A stretch of 64,000 nt of DNA from an uncultured Acidimicrobiales bacterium (lineage in GTDB: Bacteria; Actinomycetota; Acidimicrobiia; Acidimicrobiales; Bin134). Where the stretch lies: positions 3,329,954 through 3,393,953 of the forward strand of contig OX638350.1 of assembly GCA_951813325.1 (NCBI GenBank). The letters are read 5' to 3'. Positions 7,341 to 17,541 of the stretch are shown one piece after another (position 1 is the stretch's first letter; each line of letters opens with the position of its first letter). The notes under the pieces were generated by a model, which was given only the letters and a program-made list of their open reading frames with translations, ran no database searches and was not told the origin of the DNA. A program made the position numbers and the translations under genes.

Positions 7341-9611
7341 ATGACGGACCACCACATCGGACTCACCTTGGACGAGTCCACTTCGCCGCCGGTGCAACGG
7401 CCCTATGACCCCGACGCCCCCAACGTCCTGGTCATCGTGATGGACGATCTCGGCTTCGCCCAGCTGGGGTGCTACGGCGCCGACATCGACACCCCTAATC
7501 TTGATCGCTTGGCGGCCCGGGGTTTGCAGTTCACCAACTTCCACACCACGGCGGTCTGCTCGCCCACCCGGGCGTGTCTGCTCACCGGGCGGAACCACCA
7601 CCGAGTGGGGGTGGGCATGCTCACCGACATGCCCATCAACTTCCCCGGCTACACCGGGGAGATCCCCGCATCGGCGGGAACCCTGGCCCAGCATCTGGGT
7701 ACCGAGGGGTGGGCGACCTACGCAGTGGGCAAATGGCACCTCACCCCCCGCGACCAGCGACCAGCCGGCCCCTACCACACCTGGCCAACCGGAGTCGGTT
7801 TCGACCACTACTACGGCTTCCTCAACGGTGAGACCAACCAGTGGACCCCCCAACTCATCAGGGATCAGAACTACATTGAACCTCCGGCCACCCCGGAGGA
7901 GGGGTACCACCTCGACGCCGATCTCGCCGATCAGGCCATCGACTATCTGCGAGAGCTGCGGTTGGCCGACCCCGAGCGGCCATTCTTGATGTGGTATGCC
8001 ACCGGCACGCCCCACGCCCCCCACCAGGCGCCTCCCGAGTGGATCGACCGCTACGCCGGCCAGTTCGACCAAGGTTGGGACACCTGGCGGGAGGAGGTGC
8101 TGGCCCGCCAGCAGAAGATGGGGGTGTTGCCTGTCGACACCCCGCTGTCGTCGCGTCCCGAGTGGGTGGAGCCCTGGCATCAGATCGAACCCGACCGCCA
8201 ACGGCTGTACGCCCGGATGATGGAAGTGTTCGCGGGATTCTTGAGCCACGCCGACCACCACATCGGCCGGCTGCTGGACCACTTGGAGCGCTCCGGTGAT
8301 GCTGACAACACCGTGATCGCCCTCATCTCCGACAACGGCACCTCGGCCGAGGGTGGGCCCAACGGCAGCTGGAACCAGATTCGCCACTACATCAGCGACG
8401 ATCCCGATGACTTGGAGTTGGAGCTGTCCCACTACGACGACCTCGGCGGGTTCCGGTCCTCGGGGCACTACCCCTGGGGATGGGCCCTGGCCGGCAACAC
8501 CCCTTTTCGCCGGTGGAAGCGGTATACGTTCGAGGGCGGCGTTCGCGATCCCATGATCATCTCTTGGCCGGGCGGCCTGCCTGCCCGAGGAGAGCTGCGC
8601 CACCAGTACTGCCACGTCACCGATGTGATGCCCACGATCTTGGATCTGGCTGGGGTGTCGCCACCGTCCACATTCCGCGGCGTCGAGCAGATGTCGTTCG
8701 ATGGAACCAGTATGCGGGCCGTGCTCGACGACGCCGGCTCTCCGGACCACCGCATCAGCCAGTACTACGAGTGCTGGGGCAGCCGGGCCATGTACCACCA
8801 GGGGTGGAAGGCGGTCACCAACCATGTCAACCAGCTCACCGCCGCGGAGCGGGATGCCATAGCGGGCAGCCATGTCTTTGCCGAAGACCAGTGGGAGTTG
8901 TTCGACACCGTGGCCGATCCCACCGAATCGAACAACCTGGCCGAGCAGCATCCCGAGAAGGTGGCCGAGCTTGTCGAGCTGTGGGACGCCGAGGCCGACC
9001 GCAACGGGGTGCTGCCCCTCGATGACACCTCGGTCAACCGCATCGCCCACATGTATGTCCCGTGGATGTCGCTGCGAAACCGCTACGAGCTGGTCCCCGG
9101 CGACAAGGTGCACGAGGCCGCAGGCCCGGTGCAGTTCGGGGGCTACCGGGCGGTGGCCGCATTTCCCGACGGGGTGCCCGAGGCGGCCTCCGGGGTCATC
9201 TGCGAGCAAGGTGACTGGATCTCGGGGTGGGCCCTGTTCTTGGCCGACGGCGAGCTCCGCTGGGTGGCGGTGGTCCACGGGCGGGAGTACCGGGTTGCGG
9301 CCGCTGTCCCGGTTGGGGCCTGCCTTTTGGGCGCAGTGGTGGCCCTGACCGACAGCGGGTTGTTCACCGTGACCCTTGCCGCCGACAATGCGGAGATCGG
9401 CCGCGGCGCGAATCCAATGCCCATAGCCACCAACTGGGCGCCCGACGGGGCATTCCTCACCGTGGGCTACAGCCGGCCTTTCCCGGTGTGCGACGACTAT
9501 GAGCCGCCCGCCCCGGCCCCCGCCGCCCTGGCCGCCCTCACCATCGACACCGGCCAGCCGCCCCCGTTTGATTTCGACGCCGAGATGGCCCACGCCATGC
9601 GCCATCAGTAG
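7341..9611 (+). CDS. arylsulfatase-type sulfatase
   Basis: Hydrolyses sulfate esters. The metal-binding start PNVLVIVMDDLGF and the active-site signature AVCSPTRACLLTGRN are present; Cys73 in the C-x-P-x-R motif would be converted to formylglycine by a maturase not seen here. Later family motifs include GKWHL and SDNGTSAEGG. Length 756 residues is at the long end because of an extra C-terminal beta-rich part after about residue 580, as in other large actinobacterial arylsulfatases. No signal peptide is visible, so it is probably cytoplasmic. The start chosen lies just after a -10 box; an earlier in-frame ATG adds 31 Cys-rich residues unlike the family. Confidence 0.93.
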   Translation: MTDHHIGLTLDESTSPPVQRPYDPDAPNVLVIVMDDLGFAQLGCYGADIDTPNLDRLAARGLQFTNFHTTAVCSPTRACLLTGRNHHRVGVGMLTDMPINFPGYTGEIPASAGTLAQHLGTEGWATYAVGKWHLTPRDQRPAGPYHTWPTGVGFDHYYGFLNGETNQWTPQLIRDQNYIEPPATPEEGYHLDADLADQAIDYLRELRLADPERPFLMWYATGTPHAPHQAPPEWIDRYAGQFDQGWDTWREEVLARQQKMGVLPVDTPLSSRPEWVEPWHQIEPDRQRLYARMMEVFAGFLSHADHHIGRLLDHLERSGDADNTVIALISDNGTSAEGGPNGSWNQIRHYISDDPDDLELELSHYDDLGGFRSSGHYPWGWALAGNTPFRRWKRYTFEGGVRDPMIISWPGGLPARGELRHQYCHVTDVMPTILDLAGVSPPSTFRGVEQMSFDGTSMRAVLDDAGSPDHRISQYYECWGSRAMYHQGWKAVTNHVNQLTAAERDAIAGSHVFAEDQWELFDTVADPTESNNLAEQHPEKVAELVELWDAEADRNGVLPLDDTSVNRIAHMYVPWMSLRNRYELVPGDKVHEAAGPVQFGGYRAVAAFPDGVPEAASGVICEQGDWISGWALFLADGELRWVAVVHGREYRVAAAVPVGACLLGAVVALTDSGLFTVTLAADNAEIGRGANPMPIATNWAPDGAFLTVGYSRPFPVCDDYEPPAPAPAALAALTIDTGQPPPFDFDAEMAHAMRHQ

Positions 9612-9613
9612 CC

Positions 9614-10483
9614 ATGTACTCCTCTCGGCGTTTCGGCCACAGCGACGATCCCTGGTTCCGCATTGGCGGATTTGCCGTTTCCACCACGGTTTTCGTGGTC
9701 GGCCTCGGTGTCATCTCCATGATCATCTGGGCTGCGGAGGGCCGCTACGGGCCTATCTTCCGCGAGTTGGTGCTGGTTTCGGACAATTTTGCGTTCGGAA
9801 GCGTGCTGGAAGGCGAGGTTTGGCGACTGGTCACCTGGCCCATACCCAACGAGCCCGATATCTGGACCATCATCTTGTTTGCCATCTTCTACATGCTGGG
9901 CTCTCAGATCGAGTCGCTTCTCGGCCGATGGCGGTTCGCCTTCTTCTTGGTAGCCCTCACCGCTATTCCAGCGATCATTGTCACCGCAGTGGAAGCGCTA
10001 GCGGGCATTGCCGGAGGGGTTGCAGGCTTGCGGATGGTGGAAGTCGGCGTGTTGGTGGCGTTCGCCGCCCAGTACGCCCAGGCCCGTTTCTGGCCCGGCA
10101 TCCCCGGCTGGGTCATTGCAGTGGTCATCGTCGGGCTCGACGCCTTGCAGGCCATCGGCGACCGCGATGAGTACGCGTTGATAATGCTGGCCTGCACGGT
10201 AGCGGTGGCCCTGCTCGGGATCCGGGCCTTCGGCTATGCCGCCAACCTGACATGGATCCCGAAGCTGTCGCTGGCGCCAGGCTCTAGCCAGTGGTCAGGC
10301 CGGACGCGGCGCCGGTCTCGGAGTCGAGACCATCTACGGTCTGTGACACCGGCTGACGAGAGGGTCAGTCCTGAGATCGACGCCCTCCTCGACCAAGTGG
10401 CCAGCCACGGCCTGGACAGCTTGACCCGCAAGCAGCGAAAGCAGCTAGAAGGTCACGCCCGCCGCCTGCGCCGCCGCCGATAA
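9614..10483 (+). CDS. rhomboid-fold membrane protein lacking protease residues
   Basis: A 289-residue protein with about six membrane segments between residues 18 and 210 and a basic, cytoplasmic C-terminus. The loop GEVWRLVTWPIPN matches the L1 loop of rhomboids, and the C-terminal ALLDQVASHGLDSLTRKQRK tail is common in rhomboid-like proteins. The GxSG nucleophile motif is replaced by GVAG, and neither the HxxxN of helix 2 nor the catalytic histidine of helix 6 is visible. It is therefore probably a pseudoprotease that binds membrane proteins rather than cutting them. It starts 2 bases after the sulfatase stop and is likely co-transcribed. Function is otherwise unknown. Confidence 0.7.
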   Translation: MYSSRRFGHSDDPWFRIGGFAVSTTVFVVGLGVISMIIWAAEGRYGPIFRELVLVSDNFAFGSVLEGEVWRLVTWPIPNEPDIWTIILFAIFYMLGSQIESLLGRWRFAFFLVALTAIPAIIVTAVEALAGIAGGVAGLRMVEVGVLVAFAAQYAQARFWPGIPGWVIAVVIVGLDALQAIGDRDEYALIMLACTVAVALLGIRAFGYAANLTWIPKLSLAPGSSQWSGRTRRRSRSRDHLRSVTPADERVSPEIDALLDQVASHGLDSLTRKQRKQLEGHARRLRRRR

Positions 10484-10619
10484 TGGCTGATTTCTGCTGG
10501 TCAGGGTCTCATTTTGAGAGCCTCTAGCGTTCACTGCTTGTTCAGATTAGGGTGTAGGCCCTTAGGCGGGTTGGCGCGCTTAGCGGGGCGTCAAGCTTGA
10601 AGTAACTGGAGGGATACCA

Positions 10620-12734
10620 ATGAAACAGCAGAACCTTTGGCGGGTGCTCTTGACCATTCTCGTGGTTTTCGGGCTAGTGGTAGCTGGCTGCGGAAATGAC
10701 GACGACGATGCACCATCTGCTGGGCCAGCACCGGTGGAAGAAACACCCGATGCTCCCGAGGACACAGCTGCTCCGGATGACGCTGGTGAGCCGATGGACG
10801 AGGTTATGGCCATGCCGGGTGAGGGTGTAAGTGTGAGTATGGCTCGGGCGAATTGGTCTGAGGGGTATATGCAGGCGGCGATTTATCGTGCTTTGTTGCA
10901 GGAGTTGGGCTTTGAGGTGTCTGATCCCTCGGAGGCGGAGTTGGGGCCGGCTGTGTTGTATCCCGCTATGGGTGAGGGCGAGTTCGACTTCTGGGTGAAC
11001 GGTTGGTTCCCGATCCATGCCACGTTGATTGAGAACGCCGGTTTGTCTGATGTGGTTCAGCCGATCGGCTCACAGATCTCTGCTGGTGCGTTGCAGGGGT
11101 TCATCGTGGACAAGGCCACCGCTGATGCCAATGGGGTCACCAAGATGGGCGACATCGGCGACAATCCGGAGGTCGCTGCTTTGTTCGACATCGACGGCAA
11201 CGGCAAGGCCGATCTGATGGGCTGCGACGACGGTTGGGGCTGCCATGTGGTGATCAACGACACGATTGCCCAGAACGGCTGGGAGGACACCATTGAGCAG
11301 GTGTCGGCCACGCACGCGGCATTGTTCGCCGATTCGTTGGGCCGGTTCAATCGGGGCGAGTCGATCTTGCAGTACGTGTGGACGCCGGCCACGTTCACGG
11401 CCAAGCTTGTTCCGGGCGAGGATGTGATCTGGCTGTCGTTGGACAACCCGGTGCAGGATGCCGTGGTGGATCTGCCGGCCGATCAGTGTCCGGGCCAGCC
11501 CTGCCGGATGGGGTTCGACCCTGCTGATATCCGGGTGGTGGCCCGCAACGACTTCCTTATGGCCAATCCGGCCGCGGCCAAGCTGTTCGAGTTGGTCACG
11601 ATTCCCACCGTCGACGTTTTGCTCTACGCGCTGAGCTATGAGGGCGGTGCCAACAGCGAAGCCGATGTGCGGGAGGCAGCTGCCCAGTGGATCTCCGACA
11701 ACCGGGCAAACGTCGACCAATGGCTCAACGAAGCTCTGAATGCCAGCGGGTTTACCCCTGCTGCGCCTGAACCAGAACCTGAGCCGATGAACAACACGCC
11801 TGGCGAAGGCGTCGATGTGTCGATGGCTCGGGCGAATTGGTCTGAGGGGTATATGCAGGCGGCGATTTATCGTGCTTTGTTGCAGGAGTTGGGCTTTGAG
11901 GTGTCTGATCCCTCGGAGGCGGAGTTGGGGCCGGCTGTGTTGTATCCCGCTATGGGTGAGGGCGAGTTCGACTTCTGGGTGAACGGTTGGTTCCCGATCC
12001 ATGCCACGTTGATTGAGAACGCCGGTTTGTCTGATGTGGTTCAGCCGATCGGCTCACAGATCTCTGCTGGTGCGTTGCAGGGGTTCATCGTGGACAAGGC
12101 CACCGCTGATGCCAATGGGGTCACCAAGATGGGCGACATCGGCGACAATCCGGAGGTCGCTGCTTTGTTCGACATCGACGGCAACGGCAAGGCCGATCTG
12201 ATGGGCTGCGACGACGGTTGGGGCTGCCATGTGGTGATCAACGACACGATTGCCCAGAACGGCTGGGAGGACACCATTGAGCAGGTGTCGGCCACGCACG
12301 CGGCATTGTTCGCCGATTCGTTGGGCCGGTTCAATCGGGGCGAGTCGATCTTGCAGTACGTGTGGACGCCGGCCACGTTCACGGCCAAGCTTGTTCCGGG
12401 CGAGGATGTGATCTGGCTGTCGTTGGACAACCCGGTGCAGGATGCCGTGGTGGATCTGCCGGCCGATCAGTGTCCGGGCCAGCCCTGCCGGATGGGGTTC
12501 GACCCTGCTGATATCCGGGTGGTGGCCCGCAACGACTTCCTTATGGCCAATCCGGCCGCGGCCAAGCTGTTCGAGTTGGTCACGATTCCCACCGTCGACG
12601 TTTTGCTCTACGCGCTGAGCTATGAGGGCGGCGCCAACAGCGAAGCCGATGTGCGGGAGGCAGCTGCCCAGTGGATCTCCGACAACCGGGCAAACGTCGA
12701 CCAATGGCTCAACGAAGCCCGAGGAGCATCCTGA
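10620..12734 (+). CDS. glycine betaine/proline-type ABC binding lipoprotein with two identical tandem domains
   Basis: Captures a quaternary amine osmolyte for the ABC importer encoded downstream. A lipoprotein signal ends in LVVAGC (Cys near residue 22), followed by an acidic, Pro-rich linker to residue 73. Two OpuAC/ProX-like domains follow, residues 74-371 and 402-699, joined by a Pro/Glu-rich linker. Each has NWSEGYMQAAIYRALLQELG and FDFWVNGWFPIH, which carry Trp residues of the kind that form the aromatic ligand cage. The domains are identical in amino acid sequence and nearly so in DNA. At 704 residues it is about twice the usual length. GGAGGG lies 6 bases before the ATG. ATPase and permease genes follow. 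Confidence 0.92.
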   Translation: MKQQNLWRVLLTILVVFGLVVAGCGNDDDDAPSAGPAPVEETPDAPEDTAAPDDAGEPMDEVMAMPGEGVSVSMARANWSEGYMQAAIYRALLQELGFEVSDPSEAELGPAVLYPAMGEGEFDFWVNGWFPIHATLIENAGLSDVVQPIGSQISAGALQGFIVDKATADANGVTKMGDIGDNPEVAALFDIDGNGKADLMGCDDGWGCHVVINDTIAQNGWEDTIEQVSATHAALFADSLGRFNRGESILQYVWTPATFTAKLVPGEDVIWLSLDNPVQDAVVDLPADQCPGQPCRMGFDPADIRVVARNDFLMANPAAAKLFELVTIPTVDVLLYALSYEGGANSEADVREAAAQWISDNRANVDQWLNEALNASGFTPAAPEPEPEPMNNTPGEGVDVSMARANWSEGYMQAAIYRALLQELGFEVSDPSEAELGPAVLYPAMGEGEFDFWVNGWFPIHATLIENAGLSDVVQPIGSQISAGALQGFIVDKATADANGVTKMGDIGDNPEVAALFDIDGNGKADLMGCDDGWGCHVVINDTIAQNGWEDTIEQVSATHAALFADSLGRFNRGESILQYVWTPATFTAKLVPGEDVIWLSLDNPVQDAVVDLPADQCPGQPCRMGFDPADIRVVARNDFLMANPAAAKLFELVTIPTVDVLLYALSYEGGANSEADVREAAAQWISDNRANVDQWLNEARGAS
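10839..11734. repeat. direct repeat, copy 1 (binding domain)
   Basis: This 896-bp block recurs 984 bp downstream. The only difference I find is one synonymous base near 11650 (T here, C in the second copy). The sequences just outside the block differ clearly, so this is a real duplication rather than one sequence read twice. Confidence 0.95.
11823..12718. repeat. direct repeat, copy 2 (binding domain)
   Basis: Second copy of the 896-bp block, in frame with the first (offset 984 bp, 328 codons). Confidence 0.95.
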
Positions 12735-12769
12735 TCGCCTGATGCACCCTTTGCCGAGGGCTGAGCACA

Positions 12770-13989
<1,220 letters not shown>

Positions 13990-13993
<4 letters not shown>

Positions 13994-16026
13994 CAGTGCT
14001 GGCTTCCAATTTGTTCAGTACGGGCTGGTGGGATGAGGAGTGGCTGAACGAATGGGAAGTCCCGTTCGGGCGTTGGGTTGAGGAGAGCATCGATTGGCTC
14101 AACGTTAAAGGAGAAGTTGTCTTTGATGTCATCAAATGGCCCTTCGAAAATCTGCTCAATCTGATCACATACGACATATTGCTCAATATTCCGTGGCCGT
14201 TCATGCTCCTGATATTTGTGATCTTGGGTTTCCTCATCCGGGACGTGAAGATCGGGCTTGGTGCTGCGGCGGGCATTTTCTTGTGCGGTGTATTGGGTTC
14301 TGACTATTGGCTGCTGACCATGCAGACGATCGGGATCATCACAGTTGCAGTCATCATTTGTGTGGCCGTAGGTCTGCCCTATGGGGTTCTTTGTGCCCGC
14401 AGTGATCGGGTTTGGAATTTAACCCGCCCTTTATTGGACGGTATGCAGTTGGTCCACGCCTTCACGTACCTGATTGCCATCATCTTCTTTTTCGGCACAG
14501 GACCGGTGGGCGGGACCATATCTACCATGATCTTTGCTCTACCTCCCATGATCCGCCTCACCAACCTGGGTATCCGCCAAGTGCCCGGTGACGTCGTTGA
14601 GGCCGCTCGAGCCTATGGGGCGTCTGATTTCCGGGTGCTGGTTGATGTCCAGCTCCCGCTGGCTCGTCCTGCCATCATGACCGGCGTCAACCAAGTGCTG
14701 CTGCTTTCGTTATCGTTTGTCGGCATTATTGCCGTTATCGCCGGGGGCGGCCTCGGACAAGAAGTGTTCCGAGGCATTCAGAGCAGCAATTCAGCAATTG
14801 GTGCAGCTTCGGGTTTGGCGCTTTATCTGGTGGGGGTGGTCTTGGATCGGCTCAGTCAGCCGCAACCTACCGACAACCGCACCTTGATTCGCAGAATTGG
14901 ATCGGCCCTTCGAAGCGACTACAAGATTCCGCCGCCAGCGACTGCTTCAGCCAGTGGATTGGAGGGAGCGGAAACAGGCAGCGACCTTTCGCCCACTTCG
15001 CGCTCGCAGTCCATTTCGGTTCGCCCGGAGCAGCCGCCATACCTCCGGTTTGCCGCATTGGCCGGGATGGCTGGCGGTGTCTTGGCCATGGCCAGTTTGT
15101 TCCTCACGTGGACAAGTGGTGCCGGGCGAGTCAGTGGCTATGCCCGTCCCTCCGATTTGAAAATCGACGGCACGTTCGATGGGCACAGCGCGAGCGGTGG
15201 GAGTTGGTTCGGCATCTTTGTATTTCTGATCGGAGTGATGGTTGCTGTTCTTTCTGCTCTTGTGCTGCTCCGCAGACGTGCCGCATTTACTCGGTGGTTG
15301 GGGGTTCCCCTCGGGGTGATAGCAGCGGGCGCGTCTATCGCTGGCATGATGATCGTCTACCTGCTGATAGCTCCGCACGATCTAGCTGAACCGACCAAGC
15401 ATGGTATTGGTGCGTATCTTGCTCTAGTCGGCGGACTACTTCTGATAGCTGGAGGTATTGCTGCCGTTGGCATCTGGCGGCAGCCAGCAAGACCTATTGC
15501 TGTATCGCCTGTTCTTGTTGCATTGACTCTGGCTGCCGTCGGGTTCCTTGCTGTTGGTTCAGTTGCAAACTGGGTCAGCGATTCGAGACCTGGAGCACTG
15601 ACCCCTGAGCAGCAGCTTCAGATCGAAGCCGAACGGGAAAACCCCACTGATGCCGGCACGGCGATTTTGAATCAAAGCCTGTCCAGTGATGATCCGATCC
15701 GATTTAGCGGGTTCAACGATAGCGGCCCGAATCTGAGTATGGGTATGCTGCTGGCTGCGGTTGCGGTACTAGTCATTGGTGCTCTTGCTTTCGCTGTGCG
15801 CTGGGCAGCCGCATTGCTTGACGCCCTTCTGCTAGGAATTGGTACCGCGGTATTGCTCAGCATCAGCGCGTGGACAGTCAGTTTCCTACGTGTAGCCGAT
15901 AACGGCCTATACACCGGTGCCGCTGCACTTCCCAGTCTCGTGGGAGGCGCGTTGGCAGTCCTAGTAGCCATCGTCCGCATGCGCCAGCGCAGCCTGGATG
16001 AGCGCGAGGCTGCTGCTGCGCAATAG
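13990..16026 (+). CDS. glycine betaine-type ABC permease with long extra C-terminal membrane domain
   Basis: Membrane channel of the importer. Residues about 60-295 are a ProW/OpuAB-type permease with the cytoplasmic EAA loop EAARAYGASDFRVLVDVQLP. After a polar linker rich in Ser, Thr and Pro (about 310-350), a second part of about 320 residues adds five to seven hydrophobic segments and ends in RQRSLDEREAAAAQ. ProW is usually near 300-350 residues; this one is 678. I do not recognise the added domain. A partial, diverged copy of its 3' end lies 0.8 kb downstream, so a related gene once stood there. It is translationally coupled to the ATPase. Confidence 0.85.
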
Positions 16027-16114
16027 TGCTGCCTGGCTTGAATGGCCGCAGAAAAACTACACCGGGGACCAATGGCTCCATTGAGCGAAAGGCGCTGAAG
16101 ATTACCCGAGAGCA

Positions 16115-16151
16115 GCAGGCCCGGTAGACGGTCTCAGCGCACACCCGCAGG
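16115..16151. repeat. 37-bp direct repeat, copy 1
   Basis: Identical to 16187-16223, offset 72 bp, lying within the IS30-like remnant and preserving its frame. Confidence 0.9.
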
Positions 16152-16186
16152 TTCATTCCATTGCGGACGCACTCGGTGACGTGCTC

Positions 16187-16223
16187 GCAGGCCCGGTAGA
16201 CGGTCTCAGCGCACACCCGCAGG
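16187..16223. repeat. 37-bp direct repeat, copy 2
   Basis: Second copy of the 37-bp repeat inside the IS30-like remnant. Confidence 0.9.
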
Positions 16224-16436
16224 CCCTGGACGCGCAGGTCTGCTGAGATCGCGTGCGGCCACCACCGCTGATCCAGGCGTTGTTGGACGGCTGTGGCCAG
16301 TTCGGCGTTGCGGCTCAGCTTGGGGACTTTGGGCCGGGCCGCCCCCGACGGGTCGGCGTGCTGGGCGACGCGGGCCATGACGGACCGCTGGGGCGTGGGA
16401 AAGGACATCGTGGCGCGTCTGGCGCGAGCGCGGGCT

Positions 16437-16515
16437 GTGCCCGTGGCGAGCCGACGTGTTCAAGCTGTCGCGGGACCCGGACTTCGAGGCCAAGCTCTGC
16501 GACCTGATCGGCCGG
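16437..16515 (+). pseudogene. IS630-family transposase fragment
   Basis: About 26 codons reading PWRADVFKLSRDPDFEAKLC, a stretch found in the middle of IS630-family transposases just before their catalytic DEKSQ region. It is cut off abruptly where the displaced MFS segment begins. No other part of the transposase is present. Confidence 0.6.
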
Positions 16516-16516
16516 A

Positions 16517-16718
16517 GGTGCCAGCCGCCCGTCAACGGCCTGGGTGCTCAGCGCCTACTCCATTTCGCTGGCCACATTTGTGGTTGCGGCCGGGCGTCTT
16601 GCCGACCGTACGGGACGCAGGTGGGCCTTTCTCCTCGGTCTTTCCCTGTTCGTGGTGGGCTCGGTTGGCGGCTGGTTGGCACCGGAGTTGTGGGTGCTGG
16701 TGTTGTGCCGGGCGATGC
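16517..16718 (+). pseudogene. displaced fragment of MFS exporter gene
   Basis: This 202-bp stretch matches 19141-19342 of the intact MFS gene with two mismatches found by eye. It covers membrane helices 2 and 3 only, has no start, and is fused at both ends to unrelated sequence. It must come from a recent duplication or recombination event. Confidence 0.9.
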
Positions 16719-16719
16719 A

Positions 16720-17006
16720 ACCGGTGCCGCTGCACTTCCCAGTCTCGTGGGAGGGGGCCTAGTGGTGTGTCGTGGGTTTAGCGCCGTGGATTGCGACGGC
16801 AGCGGCGTTCCTCGCAAGGCGCACCGACGCAGCCATACTTCCAGCGTACGGCAAGGAGGGGCAACGCCGCGAGGGGCGTCGATGCCTAGCAGAACACGCG
16901 CGAATAAACCCACGACACACCACTAGCCGTCGTGGTTGCTGCCATCCGCAGGCACCAGCGCAGTCTGGATGAGCGCGAGACTGCTGACGCTGCTGTTGCG
17001 CAATAG
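16720..17006 (+). pseudogene. diverged 3' end of a second ABC permease gene, split by a MITE
   Basis: The sequence encodes TGAAALPSLVGGGL, is interrupted by a 168-bp element, and resumes as AVVVAAIRRHQRSLDERE to a TAG stop. Removing the element and one CTAG joins the reading frame exactly. The result parallels the end of the intact permease gene (TGAAALPSLVGGALAVLV and RQRSLDEREAAAAQ) but has diverged, so it is the relic of a paralogous or allelic gene, not a fresh copy. Its 5' part has been lost and replaced by the MFS fragment. Confidence 0.85.
16759..16926. mobile_element. 168-bp MITE, copy 1
   Basis: Bounded by CTAG on both sides, with terminal inverted repeats AGTGGTGTGTCGTGGGTTTA that match perfectly. 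It differs from the copy at 33459-33626 by one base. Excision restores the reading frame of the permease relic, which proves insertion. It has no convincing gene. Target duplication is CTAG or TA; both IS5-type (YTAR) and IS630-type (TA) transposases could fit, and an IS630 fragment lies about 240 bp upstream. Confidence 0.92.
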
Positions 17007-17479
17007 CGCTGCCTGGGTGGCTATCGGCGATCGCTTTGCCGATCATTTTGTTGGTCTTTCGCGAGCTGCTGGCAACTCCGCCCCTGCCCCTGGGTGTGAA
17101 GGCTGCGCGTGTGGCATCTCGTATCTCATTGGTACCGGCCGTGTACTTGCTGCTTGTATCCGGAGGCATGTGGCGCACAAGTCGCACAAAGTTCACGAAA
17201 CCCTTGAATGCTCTGCGGACCATCTTGGCACTCCTCTCACCGGGGTCCGAGGCGGATACCCAATCTTACCGGTCAACAGGAGCCGACGAGACGGCGGTCC
17301 TCCACTTCACGAGTGCGGGAGCACGGTGCTCGACATCCTCCACAGGGGTGAGTTTGACGCCGACCCTGCGTTGGTGGCGGGGCCTCCGCCAGCCATTCCA
17401 TCTCGCCGGTCAGTTGGAAATCGCTGAACCGGGGTTGGACCGTGGCCTGGTAACTCCTCTGACCCCATCCCGCCCTCGT
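17007..17479. other. no recognisable gene
   Basis: Open frames here have no recognisable motif or ribosome binding site. The segment lies between the permease relic and the 20-bp repeats upstream of the ATPase and looks like decayed sequence. Confidence 0.5.
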
Positions 17480-17527
17480 TTGTGCATTGTGTCTCTAGAT
17501 TGTGTGTTGTGTCCCTAAGTTGTGCAT
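17480..17527. repeat. 20-bp direct repeats upstream of ATPase gene
   Basis: Two units of consensus TTGTGYRTTGTGTCYCTARR and a third partial unit beginning TTGTGCAT, spaced exactly 20 bp, about two helical turns. The array ends 3 bases before the putative -10 box TATCAT (17531-17536) of the ATPase gene. That position suits an operator for a protein that binds one helix face. Confidence 0.75.
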
Positions 17528-17541
17528 ACCTATCATAGTGA

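Larger units (their letters stand above)
16111..16408 (-). pseudogene. IS30-family transposase remnant
   Basis: The reverse strand encodes VPKLSRNAELATAVQQRLDQ followed by a helix-turn-helix-like WWPHAISADLRVQG and CAETVYRAC, as at the N-terminus of IS30 transposases. The catalytic DDE domain is missing. An internal 72-bp duplication repeats RVCAETVYRAC. It is a broken fragment in a patchwork of mobile-element remains between the transporter operon and the AAA ATPase. Confidence 0.6.

Noticed and set aside
7020-9605. 861-codon open frame antisense to the sulfatase gene
   Set aside because: Only its last 75 codons (the antitoxin) are real. The rest mirrors the codon bias of the sulfatase, which has full family motifs.
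10504-10522. Possible terminator hairpin after the rhomboid-like gene (GGTCTCA / TGAGAGCC)
   Set aside because: The stem is imperfect and no T-run follows, so it was not listed as a feature.
10839-12718. Assembly duplication as the cause of the doubled binding domain
   Set aside because: The flanks and linkers of the two blocks differ and one base inside differs, so both copies seem real; long reads would still be welcome.
16772-16972. Short open frame inside the MITE (APWIATAAAFLARRTDAAIL)
   Set aside because: Present in both copies only because the element is repeated. It runs past the element end and has no ribosome site or known motif.
16759-17223. Reverse-strand frame of 154 codons through MITE and permease relic
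   Set aside because: It crosses an inserted element and a pseudogene read backwards; no conserved motif.
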